A stretch of 64,000 nucleotides of DNA from Kudoa neothunni (GCA_964304625.1 OZ199838.1:4712001-4776000), one strand, 5' to 3'. Positions 11,605 through 25,600 are shown, counted from the stretch's first letter. Program-made: numbers and translations. Notes: generated by a model from the sequence alone, not told the origin.

Positions 11605-12934
11605 AGTTCAAAGCTGCTCCTTATACAGAGGCTCTATTGACTATTTGAGTTTTTAGTATACTTTAAAAAATACAAAATTAACTATTGAAATATAAGGGGG
11701 TTGTCTGATTGCCTTGAAAGTGGCGAATTGGCAATGTAAACTTTTTGTCAATAGATTAGCGCTGGCAATAATAAAATTACTACATCATGTGGCTTTCAAT
11801 ACAATAAAGTTATGGGTGTAGATAACTTTTATTTTCCGCAGCTGCTTCAACTATAAAATAGTGATAAAATGTTTGTTACCATTCGAACATAGTTGGGACG
11901 TTCTATAGCGTTTTTTCTTGCGTGGGTCAGGTAACCAATCACTTGTTATCCAAACGGGAGATTAATTCGCGTGGAATAATTACTTGCACTGTATTTTTAG
12001 TTTTTCCAAAAAAGATATTCTTTTTTTTATATACATTTAAATTTAAGTTAACACGTGTTCTTTAAATGCAACACGATTAACAAACTTTTAGATTAGTTGG
12101 TTCATCCACGGGTTGATTAATGCGATTAATATGCCACACGGGTTGAAAGTAATTTTGATTTCCAATTACGATGAAGTCCACTACAGGAGAAAGTGAAGAA
12201 GAAGGGGATATTACCGTTTAGTTTGATTAACGCTGTCTCCAAAAGAACGATACCGTGATTATACTTTGCGGTTAGTACTTTCATTGACGGGCCAGTTAAA
12301 ACATAAAGATTATTTGTATTTTTGTAAATAAATGATTCCACTGAGGCGAAGCCGAGTAATTCTATTCAAGAGATTTTTTAATTTAATATGCTTGTCAAAA
12401 GGATGATATTAGAAGCAAGTTTTGGGTTCATTCTGTTCAGAAAAGAGGTTATATAAAAGGATTAATATTTTTTCATTTTAAATTAACCCGTTCCCGGGTA
12501 AAGCCGGAGTTTTTGCGCTATCTATACACATGAAGTTGTTTTGTTTGTGTGTGCTAATTTAATCTTTTTATCAATATGTATGCATCATGTTGATAACATT
12601 TAACTAATGTTTTTAACTAGGGATTAGTTTTTGCACTGTTTGATTAATGGTGAATTTATGATGTGCAATATGTAAAATTTCTACAAGTTGAGACAGCGCT
12701 ATGAATTAGGATTAAGTTCACTTATTATGCCAAATTAGTTAAATAAATCAAGCTTTATTTGTGTAATAGGACCACATTTGATTTAGACCCCCGTTAAAAT
12801 TTCTGTTTTTAGTGATCAATAATTAATACGTTTGTGGATGTGTCGCCCTTTATAATATTACCGCATTAGATAGGTTACGCTGACAGAGTATACTATTTAA
12901 GGGTTAGCTATCGATTATCCTTAGAACTGTGCGA
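11605..12934. other. Intergenic; possible piggyBac-type terminus
   Basis: No gene supported. At 12483 TTAA is followed by CCCGTTCCCGGGTAAAG. A nearly matching inverted terminus (GCCGGGAACGGG after TTAA) is at 38668, and a similar one bounds the MITE at 7470. It may be a solo piggyBac-like end. Confidence 0.35.
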
Positions 12935-13769
12935 ATGATTTCCCAAAGATCTTTTGATAATATTTTTTGCATCGAGGATAACTCTATATAATATCTTATC
13001 AATATTGGTATCTTCAAAGCACCAAATAACTGTATAGAATGTAATGGAATTAGCCATTCTATATATCGAAAAAATTGGCGATGCTGCTCCAAAATGTGCA
13101 GAAAAGAAACATCCATTTTGAGTCGACATTTTTCAGTAATATGAAAATTCAACTTCACGATTTTTTGGGGTTATCATATTACTGGTTGGTGGGTATAAAA
13201 TGTGTTAACCTGGGCACAATTACCTGACACTCTTCTCAAACAATTACCGGTTATTGTCACTATCTTCGCCAGCTGGTAGCAGATAGTCTGGACTTAGAGG
13301 ATATAGTTATTGGTGAAGAAAATATAATTGTAGAGATTGATGAGTTTAAATTTGACAAGATGAAGCATGACAGAGGGAACGGTGTTAATGGAGCATGGGT
13401 TCTTGGAGGTTTCTGACAGAACCGCTGAGACTTTTATTCGAAAAATTAAAACGTGCGTCCATCCTGGCTCTATTATCATAATTGATTGCTTCAAAAGTTA
13501 TGGAACGCTACACAATTTCTACACTCACCTCACTGTAAATCACCATATAGAATATGTGAATAATACTATAGGAGCCCCTATAAACACCATTAAAGGCACT
13601 TGGGGTTCTATAAAATAAAATATCACCAAGCAATAGGACATCTTCGGTTAATGAAGATGGTTCTGTCAGTATGGATGGTATCAACGAATTTCTCGGTGAA
13701 TTTCAATGGAGAAGGAAAAACTATCACGATTTATGGGATGGCTTTATATCATCGTTAAAAAATTTTTAG
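12935..13769 (+). pseudogene. ISXO2-like transposase relic, copy A
   Basis: From ATG 12935 the frames give MISQRSFDNIF, a zinc ribbon (C..C...SIYRKNWRCCSKMCRK), SSQTITGYCHYLRQ, VEIDEFKFDKMKHDRGNG with VNGAWVLGG, then after a deletion and frame change EVSDRTAETFIRKIK, SIIIIDCFKSYG, LTVNHHIEYV, INTIKGTWGS, and a tail (EFLGEFQWRRKNYHDLW) to the stop at 13767-13769. The order is that of the DDE_Tnp_IS1595 family. Breaks include a TAA soon after SFDNIF, a TGA before HSSQT, a loss of about 12 codons between WVLGG and EVSDRT, and a stop after GSIK. The third catalytic Glu reads Lys (NTIKG). Copy B at 17200-18097 is the same family on the other strand. Confidence 0.85.
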
Positions 13770-14504
13770 TTTACTATAAATTAGATTTGTATTTATTGTG
13801 ATTTTCATATTTTATTTCGATTGCGCTAATCCTATGTTAATTTGAGATTAGGGGAGTTATATCAAACTTCAGTCGTGTAATCTTTGTACTATTTATCCAA
13901 ATACTCTTAATTTACTTTGAATTTAAAAATGATTTCGTTTAATAAATAAATATAAATCGTTAATTCGATTGCTCATAAAATTGAAATTATTGTATTGTTG
14001 GTCAATAGTTTGTAAAATAAACTTCAAAATATTCATTAATTTTTGCTCAATATCTCTATATTTGCATGGAAATTGCGCGCATATTTTTGTTTCTTTAAAT
14101 CATCACAATACATAAATAAAAGTAGAGAAATAAATCCTAGAGGGTCAGCATACTAATTAAATTAACTTTACCGTAGAATCTCTCCATTCAAAAATAAAAC
14201 TAAAAGTTAAACTTTTTTATCACACAGTACTAAGCAAAGCTGGGAATTGGCGCTGGCGATAAAATAAAAACGTGAGGTATTTTTCTACTCCAGGGTCCAT
14301 CGGAATGCAGTTGATTTTGGGTACATTAGAAGGTTAATATAAAATAAATATCATAATTTTAACTAATGACATTATTTTAATAAATATGTTATAAACACTT
14401 TTAGTTTAAGAATTTTGTATTAAATTTTAAATAGTGGTTACTACTATTACCTTATCAAAAATCTTGTCTTTATAAGCATTTTAGAGATATTATCTACTTT
14501 AATA
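13770..14504. other. Intergenic, nothing recognised
   Basis: AT-rich sequence after transposase relic A. No coding or repeat structure supported. Confidence 0.35.
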
Positions 14505-14918
14505 CAGCGCAACCTCGGATTTTGACCATAATCCGTTCTAGAAATGTGTTCGAACTCCGAATAATTTTTTCCCATGCAAAATAATGAAAATCAATTTAAT
14601 CCGTTACCGCGCCTCAATTAAATGATTATTTTTATTCTTATTTTTTAAAAAACAGGCGTAGCTTTTGCTTACAAAATATAACAAATGAATATTCATTATT
14701 GAATAAATATTTTTTGGTTGTCATACGATATATTATGAAGGGTTCTCTTTCGATGACGTTTGCACGATTTGATTGAGAGAATCTTCATCTAGAATTTATT
14801 TTCCTCTCTGTTTTTTTCTTCGGCTGGATTTATCCTGAATACTCTTTCCATGGGTGCTTGAACTCGAAAGTGTTTCTGACTCAAAATTTTTGATCGAACT
14901 CCGTCCGAGGTTATACTG
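14505..14918. mobile_element. Tc1/mariner-type MITE
   Basis: Flanked by TA at 14503-14504 and 14919-14920. The left end reads CAGCGCAACCTCGGATTTTG; the reverse complement of the right end reads CAGTATAACCTCGGACGGAG. A second inverted pair (GTGTTCGAACTCCG versus GGAGTTCGA) lies just inside. The 414-bp interior has no supported open frame, so this is a non-autonomous element mobilised by an IS630/Tc1/mariner or pogo transposase. Confidence 0.7.
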
Positions 14919-14920
14919 TA

Positions 14921-17199
14921 TACAATTGCTTGTATATGTTGTTTATGTTATATTGAAGTCCGTATTTTTCGATTCCATTCATTATTATTTTAAAATTAAT
15001 GATCGATAATTTTCCACCATTTAAATTAAAATATATTTAGCTATCAATATAGGTTAGAGTTACCTGTTAATATACCTTCATTATCAAATGAAGCGTTGTT
15101 TAAAAACTAACGTAATTTGATATTCCTTCATAACTCAGCTATTTCATTAGATATGTTGACTAGGTAATCATCAATTAATTCATCTAAAACAGTGATTCCA
15201 GAAAACCCAAGGGATGCGAACTATGGTCTTGAGAGTGCGAGATTCGACCACGATAGAAAGCAATTTTTAAGACAATTTGTGGTAGCTACACTTTATCGTG
15301 TGGATTTCATTTTGTAATCAAATGAGGGTGCGAGTCCAACTTCAGTTGGGAAGAGATGATCTAAAACGTTATATACCAAAAAAATCTTATTTTAAAACGT
15401 TAAAGCTCGGACTAAATATTTTGTGAAATATTACAACTTTTGTAATCTGAAACTAAACTATGAAATTATGATATTATTCCTTAGAGCATCTAGTCAACGA
15501 AAAACAAGAGCAATGTCGATACTAAGCCAAACAAAACTAGGACTAAAAACATTACATTTTTATATGAGTTTTAATTGCGTTAAATTTTATCACTTGTTTT
15601 TTCCTGGGGATTTATATTAACATTATTATAGAATTCAAATAATCGAGAAAATATTAATTGAAAAATAGAGAACATAGAGATTTACATGCACGTTGCATAA
15701 ATCGATAATGCCTAACTGTTATCTTCATCCCACCAATGTTAACTTTTAGCATTCAAATTTTCTCACAGCACTCGGAATTTTAATTAAATTTCCATAAATT
15801 TTTCTGACAAACAAAAATTTTATCACGTTCATTCATTGAGTCACAAGATGCTAGGTAAAATAGAAATCAGGGATTGAGCGAGAAAAACGCCAAGCAAAAC
15901 TCCATTCGTGGTTTTTAGAATTGAAGGTTAAAAATTGAAACAAAGGCTTGATGTACTAACTGAATAAAACATATTTTATGCGTATCGCTATTGGTGGACA
16001 CATCGGAACAGGTCAAGACATACGTCCTTATAGGATAGGCCCCATTTGTCGACCTCCAGTCGAAAATGTTTAATCAACAAACTTCCCAAAGCGAGCAAAT
16101 ATTTGCACTAAAACAGATTTAATGGCCAATTTAATAATTGTAGACAACATACAGATTCTATTTCCGTTTCCCCAATCGCACTTGAACATGCTTCATCCAT
16201 AAATGTTCCACTTATGAATAGTTTCTGAAGACGGCTCCTCTCAGTGAGAAATGCTGATAGTATTATCTACATGAAAATAAATGTTATATTTTTTATTTTT
16301 ATCGATATAATTACTTCACAGGTGTCGCAGAAAGGATCGTCACCCCTTAACTCACCTGCATTATCACAGTTATAAGATAGTTTCAACAGTTTCTCCATTA
16401 GTGTTACCTTTTCTGTCATGGAATCGTTCGCCGTATTTCCAGTACGTGGAATTGGAAAACGACGTTTGAAGATCCACCCTCTTGTTTAATCCCTCAACGA
16501 GTTTTCGATAAATCGACTGCATTACTGGACACTATAACGAATTCAATTCATTTTACAGTAGAAAATATTGCTGTGTATCGTAATCGACAACAAATTGGAG
16601 CAGCTATTTCATAGAAATCGTTCGGAATCTGATTTAAGTACTCTCTTCCAGTTAATTTGTTCCTTGAAGCTAGCATAAGCTAACCATTGTTATCATACTT
16701 TATGCAAAACTATATTTACTTTATTTGTAATCAACAGACTGAGACAAAATTGAATATATACTAAAAATGATACATTAAAAAAATTATCTAACAATACTTA
16801 TGGAGTAGAAATTCATTTTCTGATTTTGTCCGCCTATATAATATAAAAAATCTTTTTTTCGGGACGAAATACATTTCTTATCATTTATAATCATTAAATT
16901 TATACAATAGCATCTATTGATAAATTTACAGCAAATTCATGGACTAAACTGATAGAATTCAACTTCTTGAGATTAAAGATAATTATTTGCTAACCAAATT
17001 GATTAAAAAACAATCTAGAATAGACTTATTGTGATTTCAATATCTGAAATCCTTTTTATATTTAGTCTCAGATAATTAGCTTTAAAATGGGCTGAAATTT
17101 GATCTAAGCCCCCATAATCCTCAATAAAATAATGCTTATATCTATTATAAAAACAAATTTTATACAAAACGCAACAAAAAAGCTAATAAGAGTTGTTTG
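14921..17199. other. Intergenic, nothing recognised
   Basis: About 2.3 kb with no supported gene. A stretch at 15190-15350 has two box-B-like strings (GATTCGACC and GCGAGTCCAAC), but I could not build a tRNA or SINE from it. Confidence 0.35.
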
Positions 17200-18097
17200 A
17201 TTGTAGATTGATTTTTAGAGATTGTATGAAATCACTCCATAAGTCGTGTTGATTTTTTCTTCTCTATTGGAATTCACCAAGAAATTCATTAATGTCATCC
17301 ATAAGAACTGTTCCATCTTCATTAACTGATGATGTTCTATTTCTTGGGGATATTTGGTATTTTATGACACGCCAAATGCCCTCAATAGTGTTGGTGTGAT
17401 CTCTCGAAGCATTATCCACATATTCTATACTGTGGTTAACAGTGAGGCGAGTGTAGAAATTACGAAATGTGGCGTAGCCTTTGAAACAGTCATTTATGAT
17501 AATAGAGTCTGGTTTAACATAGGTTTTGATTTTTTTAATTAGAGTTTCAGCAGTTCTATCAGGGACCTCCATTAGACACATTATTCATTGGGATGTCCTT
17601 TCAACACATCCAAGAACCCATGCTTCATTAACTCCATGGTCTTCGTTATGCTTTGTTTTACCAAACTTCGACCCCTCAATTTCTACGATTGTGTTTTCTT
17701 CTCAAATTATGACGTCCTTGAATCTTACACTGTCGGCCATCATTTGTCTAAGGTAGTGCGAATAGTTTGTGACAGTTTGAGAAGAGTGTCCAGTTATAGT
17801 GATCATGTTAAGGGTTTTAACACCCACTAACCAATAATAATAATAATAATAAGCCAACTGCATGAAATCGTTAAATTTAAGTTTCATACTTTTGAAGATC
17901 ATGAAGTAAAAAGTGGAGACTTCTTTCCGGCAAAACTTTTCCCAACATCGCCAATTTTTTCTGTGGATCGAAAATCTGAGTCCACCACATTTACTGCAAT
18001 CAGTGGGCTCTTCAAAAACGCCAAGTTCAACAGGATAATTAATGGGATTTTTCTTTTCATTGAAAATTTTATCGAATGTGATTTTTGGTGTAATCAT
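17200..18097 (-). pseudogene. ISXO2-like transposase relic, copy B
   Basis: On the minus strand from ATG 18097: MITPKITFDKIF, a zinc ribbon (DCSKCGGLRFSIHRKNWRCW), a run of six tyrosines encoded by a (TAT)n microsatellite (17831-17851), SSQTVTNYSHYLRQ, then VEIEGSKFGKTKHNEDHG, EAWVLGCVERTSQ, CLMEVPDRTAETLIKKIK, SIIINDCFKGYA, LTVNHSIEYVDN, TNTIEGIWR and EFLGEFQ. It has two TGA stops in the middle, one TAG in the tail, and the first catalytic Asp of VEIDE has become Glu-Gly (VEIEG), so it is dead. It is better preserved in length than copy A and shows what copy A has lost. Confidence 0.88.
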
Positions 18098-21000
18098 TGT
18101 TTGTAAATAGCGACTTAATTCTTATATATCATGTTTGTGATTCGGTAATCCTCATGGTGCGATACTAGTACTACCAGCACTAAACAAACGATTAGCTTAG
18201 CCGCTAATCTTGATAATGTTACAGGATTAGTTGGGGATGGATATCAAATATAATCTTTGAAACGTATTATGGCGCAGTAAAAACAAAAATACGCATATAA
18301 AACGAAATATTAATCATGAGGACAATAAGACTATAGCCCTCGAAATATAATTGGTTAGGTTGCTCACCACGATTATTTTAATGATCACATAAAAAGAGAT
18401 TTTTGCAGTACTCTCTAGAAGAAATTCCAGGATCTCCATCTCTAAGTTTGAGCCTTGTTATCAGGCATCCGCACAGGTGTAGGATATAATTACACTATTA
18501 AGAATTTTAGCTTAATTTTTATGTCGATATTTACAGAAATTCGATGAATTCCTTCGGAAAATTGACCGCAGAAAGATTCTTTAAAATCAGCAGATACGAA
18601 CAATTGAGATAGACGCAACTTTTCTTGAAGTACTGTAATGGTGAACGACTAACCACCTTTTATATATAACAAATATTTAATATGTTACCGTGCAAAAATG
18701 GCAGTTTGGATTGAAGCCGACCTTTATAACTGGGAAAAGATGGTTCTTAAACAGAATAAATTATGTGGGGGGCTACCTTCACGTTGGCTACATTGATTTG
18801 TATCAGAGCATGATATGTGAGAATTAAATTTGTTTATTAGATTGTCTGTAAAATTTTGATGGATGAATTGCATTATTGGACACTAAACAATTGAATTGTT
18901 TATATAACAAGTAGTACTGTGTGAGGTAATCGGGCACAGAGTCGATGTGTTTGTTCATACACACCTTTGAACATTGGACTGAAAAAACCTTTGTGGTTGA
19001 ATACACTCATTTTTATCTAAAAGATACATCTCTACTTCTAATAAATTAGATGTTTTTACCTTCATAAGAATCATAAAACTAAGAAGAACTGAAACGGTCA
19101 CTAAATAAAATTACATAATTTTCCGATGTAAGTATAGGAATTATACCCACGATATGAGGTTGCATTTTTCCCAAACAACAATTCTTTATCTTTTAATATA
19201 CACTTTTTGTTTATTTAATATTGATCTGTTACAAATTCATTTATGAATGATTGTTTATAGATTTATCTTATAGATACTACGTATAAATTTGATAAAATTG
19301 TTATAAATATTGCTGCGTTTTATCGTTTGGTAGTTAAATTTTATAAAACAGTTTTTATTAACTTATAGATGCAAAAATATTAACTAAAAGCATATTCTAA
19401 ATGATACATAAACTTAAATTTTTAAATCAACACATATATGAGGATATTTGACCATAAAATATTTCTACTGGAAACAATCACCTTACATAATTAACTTCTG
19501 AAATAATGATAGGAATGGAGTGATATTTTAATATATTCTTTCCGATGTTTGTTAAAAGACATGATTTTTCCGGCGGTTCCATGTAAGAATAGAATAACTT
19601 TATTAGTATATATACAAAATCGGTGTTATTTGATAATTTGACCCGAGTTTTATCAGGCTCTCGTTGACTGAAATTGAATTTAATGTGTAATACTTAATTA
19701 GAAAAGTGTTGATTGTATTTTTGTATTAATATTATTATACAATTTCACATATCTTAGGGTTATCGAGGAAAAAGGACTATTTTTGGTTTCTAAAGCTCGA
19801 AATCAAAATTAGAGTAGGATTTTAATGCTAGGGAGTTAAATAAAGTTATGATCATTAAACCTTTTTTTGCAGCTAGTTAATTTTAGCTACACTTCATGAT
19901 AATTATTGCTCATTATGAGGGAATTATGAACTCTCCTTCTTACAGTAATCTATTCAATTTAAATTACTTTATTTCGCCCCTGATGGCTCCATGTTTATTG
20001 ATAATGTAACGATGGCGTTGCATGGAAATACAGACAAAATTCGGCTGATAGATTCGAGGCATCAATTAAAAATACAACAAACTTATCTTGGCAACATCGG
20101 CGCTCTTTGTTTGTATTATAATATATAAAAACTGTACAATTTATACTATTGTAGTAAATACAAAACAATTAGATTTTTCAGCCTGTTGGAAATAGCATGT
20201 GAGCTAATACGCCAAAAAATTAAAGCATCTTGAGTTTACTAAACAATAATACTATTTTCTATAATTTTTAAAATTAGTTAAGCACTTAAGTCTATGATTT
20301 TTATATTAAATGTAATAAATTCGTTTTGTTAAATTATTTTTTATATTACTATGTTTTGTCTTACAAAAATAATTAAAAGTATAATCCATATACCCTATCT
20401 CCTTTGTTTATCTTCGCAAATATTAACCACGAACGCAAACAATATTTAGTACTAAAAAAAAATAAGAAATAAAAATAAATTATTATTTGATTTATTAGAT
20501 TTAAGTTATTCTTACATGATTTCAGTTTATGTTAATGATTAAATAGCAAAAAATAAAAATCTGCTGTCATAATTAGAAACTAAAATAAGTGAAACAGTAA
20601 TATTTTTTAATATAGTAAACTAATCAATTAGTCGGGTGATCACATAGGAACTTTGTAAGACAAAGATCATAGTAATTGATTCCGCTATCAGTTTCTTTGA
20701 TTTTCAATTGACTCAATAAGTATCCAGCAAAATCAAGCATATAAAAGCACTAAACTCATTCAATCATACAGCTATAGTAACCGAGAAATACAGCAATTTT
20801 GTCATAGTGATGCTGAATATACCCACAAACCATTTGTTGTAAATGTTTGTTCCTTAGCAGAGAAACGATACGATCCCGTTCGACACAAAGGGTGAATTGA
20901 AAGGCCTTTAATATAGTCACCCTTTTTAATATTTAACTCCCAATTTACCTTGCACAGTTCACATCTTGGATCTTGAATTACTAAAAACAACTTTAGTTGA

Positions 21001-23783
21001 TCAATAAAATTAAAATATATTTTCTTGAAAGTTCATTCAGTGATTCCATGTAAATTAGATCCCTAGATTTTTGTTCAAAGCTTTTACGGATTGACTCCAT
21101 CAATGGACACTATGATAACTATGGATGTGTAGAAGTAATTTAGCTACTGTGAATGGAAGAGATTCACAAGCTTGGGTAGTCAGAGTGCGAAGTGTTAATG
21201 TCGTGTTTACTATCAATCTATCATCATTGGTTTTTGAGTTAAATATATCAAAATTCTAGGTGTTTATAGAACATACCATGGTAGCCCCTACATACTATAA
21301 AACAGTTACCGCGGTTAAATTAGTTTTTGTGTTCCATGGATGTGCTTTCAACCCATCTAACCACCAACCTAGAAGGCACACTAAACGTAATTAACCCAAA
21401 AAGTTCTATCTAGAACAAAATTTTCGTGGAAATAATCCAATACCAATCTTTAATTTCATTCTAGGGATTAGCGACTAGGACCAAATATTTGAATCTTACA
21501 ATTTTTTTAATGATTAGTTTATTGAACAATTATCTAAATTGTATGTTGTCTCAGTCAATTATTTTCAAATGACTATATTTGAAGTTTTGAGGGTATATAT
21601 GATAAAAAATTCAACTACTGTAAATTTGGGATATTATTGAAGATAATTTTAATGTCACAATAATTTACATTAGAGGTTCCGAACAGGCTATGTATCATTT
21701 ACCTTCTAAGCCTAATATATCTTTTTGTTTACTTCCCTTAGGCTCAATTTTAAGCCGACATAAAAGTTAGACGCATATTTCGGGTAACAATGCAATGTAG
21801 AATGTAACACATTCAATAATGAAAAGGCGCATGCAAAAAAGAGAATAAGAAAAGACATTAAAAATTATTTATACATTAAATATACATATATAATTGGATA
21901 AATCAAAATTATGAAATCTATTTTTCTTCGCATACACAGAACTATTTTTAAAAAATATCCAGTCCTTTAATTATGAATAATAATAAAATTATTCAGAAAA
22001 AGACCATTATCGACTTGAAAAGTGTTGGTTTATCGAAGCAATTAGTGTGTTTATTAGTATGAGTGTTGATAAATTTAATGGTTTTCGGATTAAAATAAGT
22101 GTTTTTAGAATACTCCTTAAAATATTCAGATAACTCAATAATTATTAACCATAAAATGAAATATTTTTAATGGAAAATAATTCACACATTATCCTGAATA
22201 TTAAACAATTTTAAACTCATTTTTATTATAGGTCACCGAAAAATAAAACTAACGTTAAGTTATTTCCAAAATAACATTGGCTGAATAAGTTAGAGAAATC
22301 AAATTTTGATGATCCATTTATAAGGGTTTTTATGGAATTCATGTTAATATAGCTAATTTGAGTCAAATTAAATAGCATAATTTCCTATTTAAGTCGTAAC
22401 AACGAATCATAGCTTCTTTGTTCAAAATACCTAGCAAAGAAAATCATTGTCACATCACGATAAGTTATTACCGTATTATGGTCGTTTGGTGACATGTTTG
22501 CATCACAATATCAAACAATTAGGTGTTATAATTGAGATCAGATTATTTTAGACCGAGTTACGAAATATTAAACCAATGATTTCACGGAGACACCCCTCAT
22601 ATGCCGGTAGGCTTTACCCCCAGAATGGTTTGCATTTGAAATTAGATGGCTGAGTTGAATTAGATAATTTATTAGACGCAGAATTGAATACTATGTTGGA
22701 TAGTTTCGTTTCCGACCATTTTCAATCTGAATCCGAAAAAGATATTCACGTGCTAATTTTACCGTAATAGTTTTCTTAAAATTAAGTATCTGATCCTACG
22801 TTCAGTCATTTCAACTACAAACGAAATGGCCCCACGCTGGCTCATGCATACGGACTAGTGAATAATTTGAAGAGAGTGTATTTTTATATTTTTTGATATG
22901 TGCTATAAATCGGAATGTAGGAAAAGAGTTTTCGTTCTAGGAGGATCTCATTACATCAGGAGTAATCGATTTTTGCTCTCCAGATATTCCTCATTTGCGA
23001 CGCCATTGGGAAGGTTGAGAGTGGATGCGGGAGGTAATTGGAACTCTACTTACTTTTATATTAATTCTTTTTGAAAAAAGTCAGGAGATATTTGGAACGT
23101 AGCAATGAATTTGACTACGCAGATGAAACTTTGGACCTAAAAGAATTCTCTATAGAAAGCCAACTTCCATTTTTGGTCTATTTGAAAAAAAAGTGTTTTT
23201 TTATTTTTTCAGCCGTATGTAAGAAAGCAGTAACCAAACCTGATTAGCTTATATCTTTAAAAATTCACCCAAAGATTGCATTAACATAGAAAATAATGAA
23301 GCGTTTATAGATATTCTTGTCATTTCAAAATTATCCCGATCTACGTACCTTATTGCAAGGATGAAACTTCAAGATTGGATTGTGTCGCCCATATTCTTAG
23401 TGAATTTTTCCTCTCCAAAGATAATCTGTTTATTATATCTACAGATATGATGGAAATTAGTAATTTTGTCGATTACATTTGCATAACTGAAATAACTAAC
23501 TGTTAGATCCTAGCGTATCTGGCTCAGTAAATTCAAATACAAGTTTAACTGCAAGAGTCAACTCTGCCAATAAAGTAACATTTATTTTTAATTTTTAAAA
23601 TCTTTAGAGTGAGCTACATAGTTTTGTTTATTTTTAGTTATTCAACATTATCAGCCAACTCGATTACTCTAGTTACGTGAACTTTCTAGCCAGCAATAAT
23701 TGGGACATTTGTGGTAAACATGCTATCGCATTAATTTTCAAGGCATGTCAATAAAAATTTAGAATTAATAAAAATAACATAAT
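18098..23783. other. Long intergenic region with no supported gene
   Basis: About 5.7 kb of AT-rich sequence. Weak coding-like stretches occur around 22690-22770 and 23085-23245 (for example RRYLERSNEFDYADETLDLK), but they are short, not linked by convincing splice sites and match nothing I know. They may be fragments of a decayed gene or transposon together with the frame at 23784-24050. Confidence 0.3.
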
Positions 23784-23794
23784 TTGAATTTTTT

Positions 23795-24050
23795 AAAGGC
23801 CCTATATCTGTTAAGAGTTACCCAGTCCCATTATCACCCCGTTAACTATCTCAAGTCGGTGATGATAAATCCCCAATCCGGCAAGTATAAAAATGAGCTC
23901 CATGAACGCAGTGAAGATGTTATTGAAAAACTGGAATTCGTGGCAAAAGATAGACTCAATTTACATTGCACCAATAATCAAACTTTTCATGGTTCACCTA
24001 TGGCTTTGTACACTGAACCAGGTGTAATTGAGTTTTACCAACAAAATTAA
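23795..24050 (+). CDS. Orphan C-terminal exon, unknown
   Basis: An open frame of about 85 codons preceded by a polypyrimidine tract and TTTTTAAAG, which could be an acceptor, and ending in TAA. It has balanced amino-acid content and includes RVTQSHYHPVNYLKSV, MINPQSGKYKNELHER, SEDVIEKLEFVAKDRLNLH and FHGSPMALYTEPGVIEFYQQ. It looks like real or formerly real protein, but I recognise no family and cannot connect a reliable upstream exon. It could be the last exon of a host gene or part of a decayed transposon. Confidence 0.35.
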
Positions 24051-24366
24051 AAACAAGATTTAGTTTTCTTTACCATAACAATTCCGTTTATAACATTTAT
24101 TAACTAATTCATTATATGATTTTTCATTTTTGTGCTAAAAAATTTGTTCAAATTGTCAAAATGGATAGATTCAAACTAATTACACTCTAAAAATTTGATT
24201 GTTTTAATTTTTCACCTTCTTTTTTATAGATATTATATTGTGTAAATCCTAAATTTAACCTCTTATTATCGTTATAAACGTCAGCGATATGCTAAAATTC
24301 ATTTTTCGCCAGTTAGACATTATTCAAAACAGTAATTTCCAATGATATTAAATTTTTCATGAAATA

Positions 24367-25600
24367 CAGCCGTGTCTCGATATGTCGTAATATTTTTGGG
24401 CAGTGGACAAATTACGCAATAGAAAACATTATTCAATATCGAGACACGCGCGCAATAAGTTTTTAAGTTAATATTTCTTACAAAATAACTCATTTACTAT
24501 ATAATTTTTTTATTAATTTACTATTAATGTAGCGTACGAAATCCTCAACTTGATGTACAGAAAATAATTCATTAGAATTATCGATGAAATAAGTTTTTTT
24601 TGCGGATTTATAAGATTTTTTACTCGAAATGTTATATCGATTTCATCGTTGTGTTTGGGACAAGGATATTCACTTAAAAAAATAAATTTACCTTGATCGT
24701 CTTCATTCAAATGTAAAATTTCAACTTGTTCCAATAAAATAATATCATTAACATTGTTATCTACACATATGCGTATGCATATGAATATTAAAATTATTCT
24801 ATTAATTACTTTATAATGTTATTTCATCATCATACTACTTAGAAGTTTTGTCTTCTTAATTTCTCAATAAAAATGATAAAAAAATCAATTATTTTTGTTT
24901 GAAAATAGGCTGTTTATTAACTTAATTACTAATTTTTGAACAGTAACCATCCCCGAGTCAACTTATACGTAATTAAGGAATCGAGCACGGCATATTTAAA
25001 TATTTCTGGATCTTCCTCTCCAAGTAGTACATTTATACATAATATTTTTCTCTAATTGGCCTTTAATCGGCGAATCATTCCCAGATCAATTGGTCGCTTC
25101 ACACAAGCAGTGTTTTTAGTAGAAATATGAGCACTGTTCTTATAAAATTAAAACCGTTCTTTTTTCCTATATGGACCTCCAGTTTATATCTTATAGGATC
25201 TGGTAAAATATAGATGAAGATATTCGTCCATTCATTTGCGATTGGCAACAACCTGAAAGTTCTTTAATTAATCAAAAGCAGCGATTTTTTCATAAAATTA
25301 TCTCATTACGTGTAATTGTAATTTTTCTTTGGTGATTGTAGCAGTGATAAACATCGTAGCACGCTTTTGAATTATTTTACACCCCAACATTGTATTAATT
25401 TTTAATAGTGGACTTACGCTGTATCAGCTGTTCATAAAAATGAGCCATCTTATCCAAATTTAACATGTATTCCGGATTATATTTTGACAAAATATCTGAA
25501 AAATTTCCCATCCATCGATAAATATATTTAAAATCAGCGCTCCCCTCCGTGCAATTAGAGTTTTCGGACCGTAACGCCTTCTGCAATTATTAAAATAACT
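24367..25600 (-). pseudogene. pogo/Tigger-type transposon relic
   Basis: On the minus strand, degraded fragments follow Tigger transposase order: WMGNFSDILSKYNPEYMLNLDKMAHFYEQL (25395-25586, equivalent to Y.IYN.DETALFY), KIIQKRATMFITATITKEK, and PIDLGMIRRLKAN at about 25045-25085 (equivalent to QPLDQGI..FKA), with a frame at 24513-24734 possibly from the C-terminal part. The left edge, preceded by TA (24365-24366), reads CAGCCGTGTCTCGATATG and is matched by the ends of the MITE at 63322. Only a relic: frames are disrupted throughout and I could not place the right terminus. Confidence 0.65.

Noticed and set aside
15190-15350. Possible tRNA or SINE head (GATTCGACC, GCGAGTCCAAC)
   Set aside because: No acceptor stem or box A at proper spacing could be found on either strand.
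17831-17851. Triplet repeat as a possible CRISPR or satellite
   Set aside because: It is a short (TAA/TAT)n microsatellite inside a transposase relic. No CRISPR array or long satellite was seen anywhere in the window.
20802-20990. 62-codon minus-strand frame with Cys pairs
   Set aside because: A CxxC and another Cys occur, but there is no known domain, no splice-linked neighbours and surrounding sequence looks non-coding.
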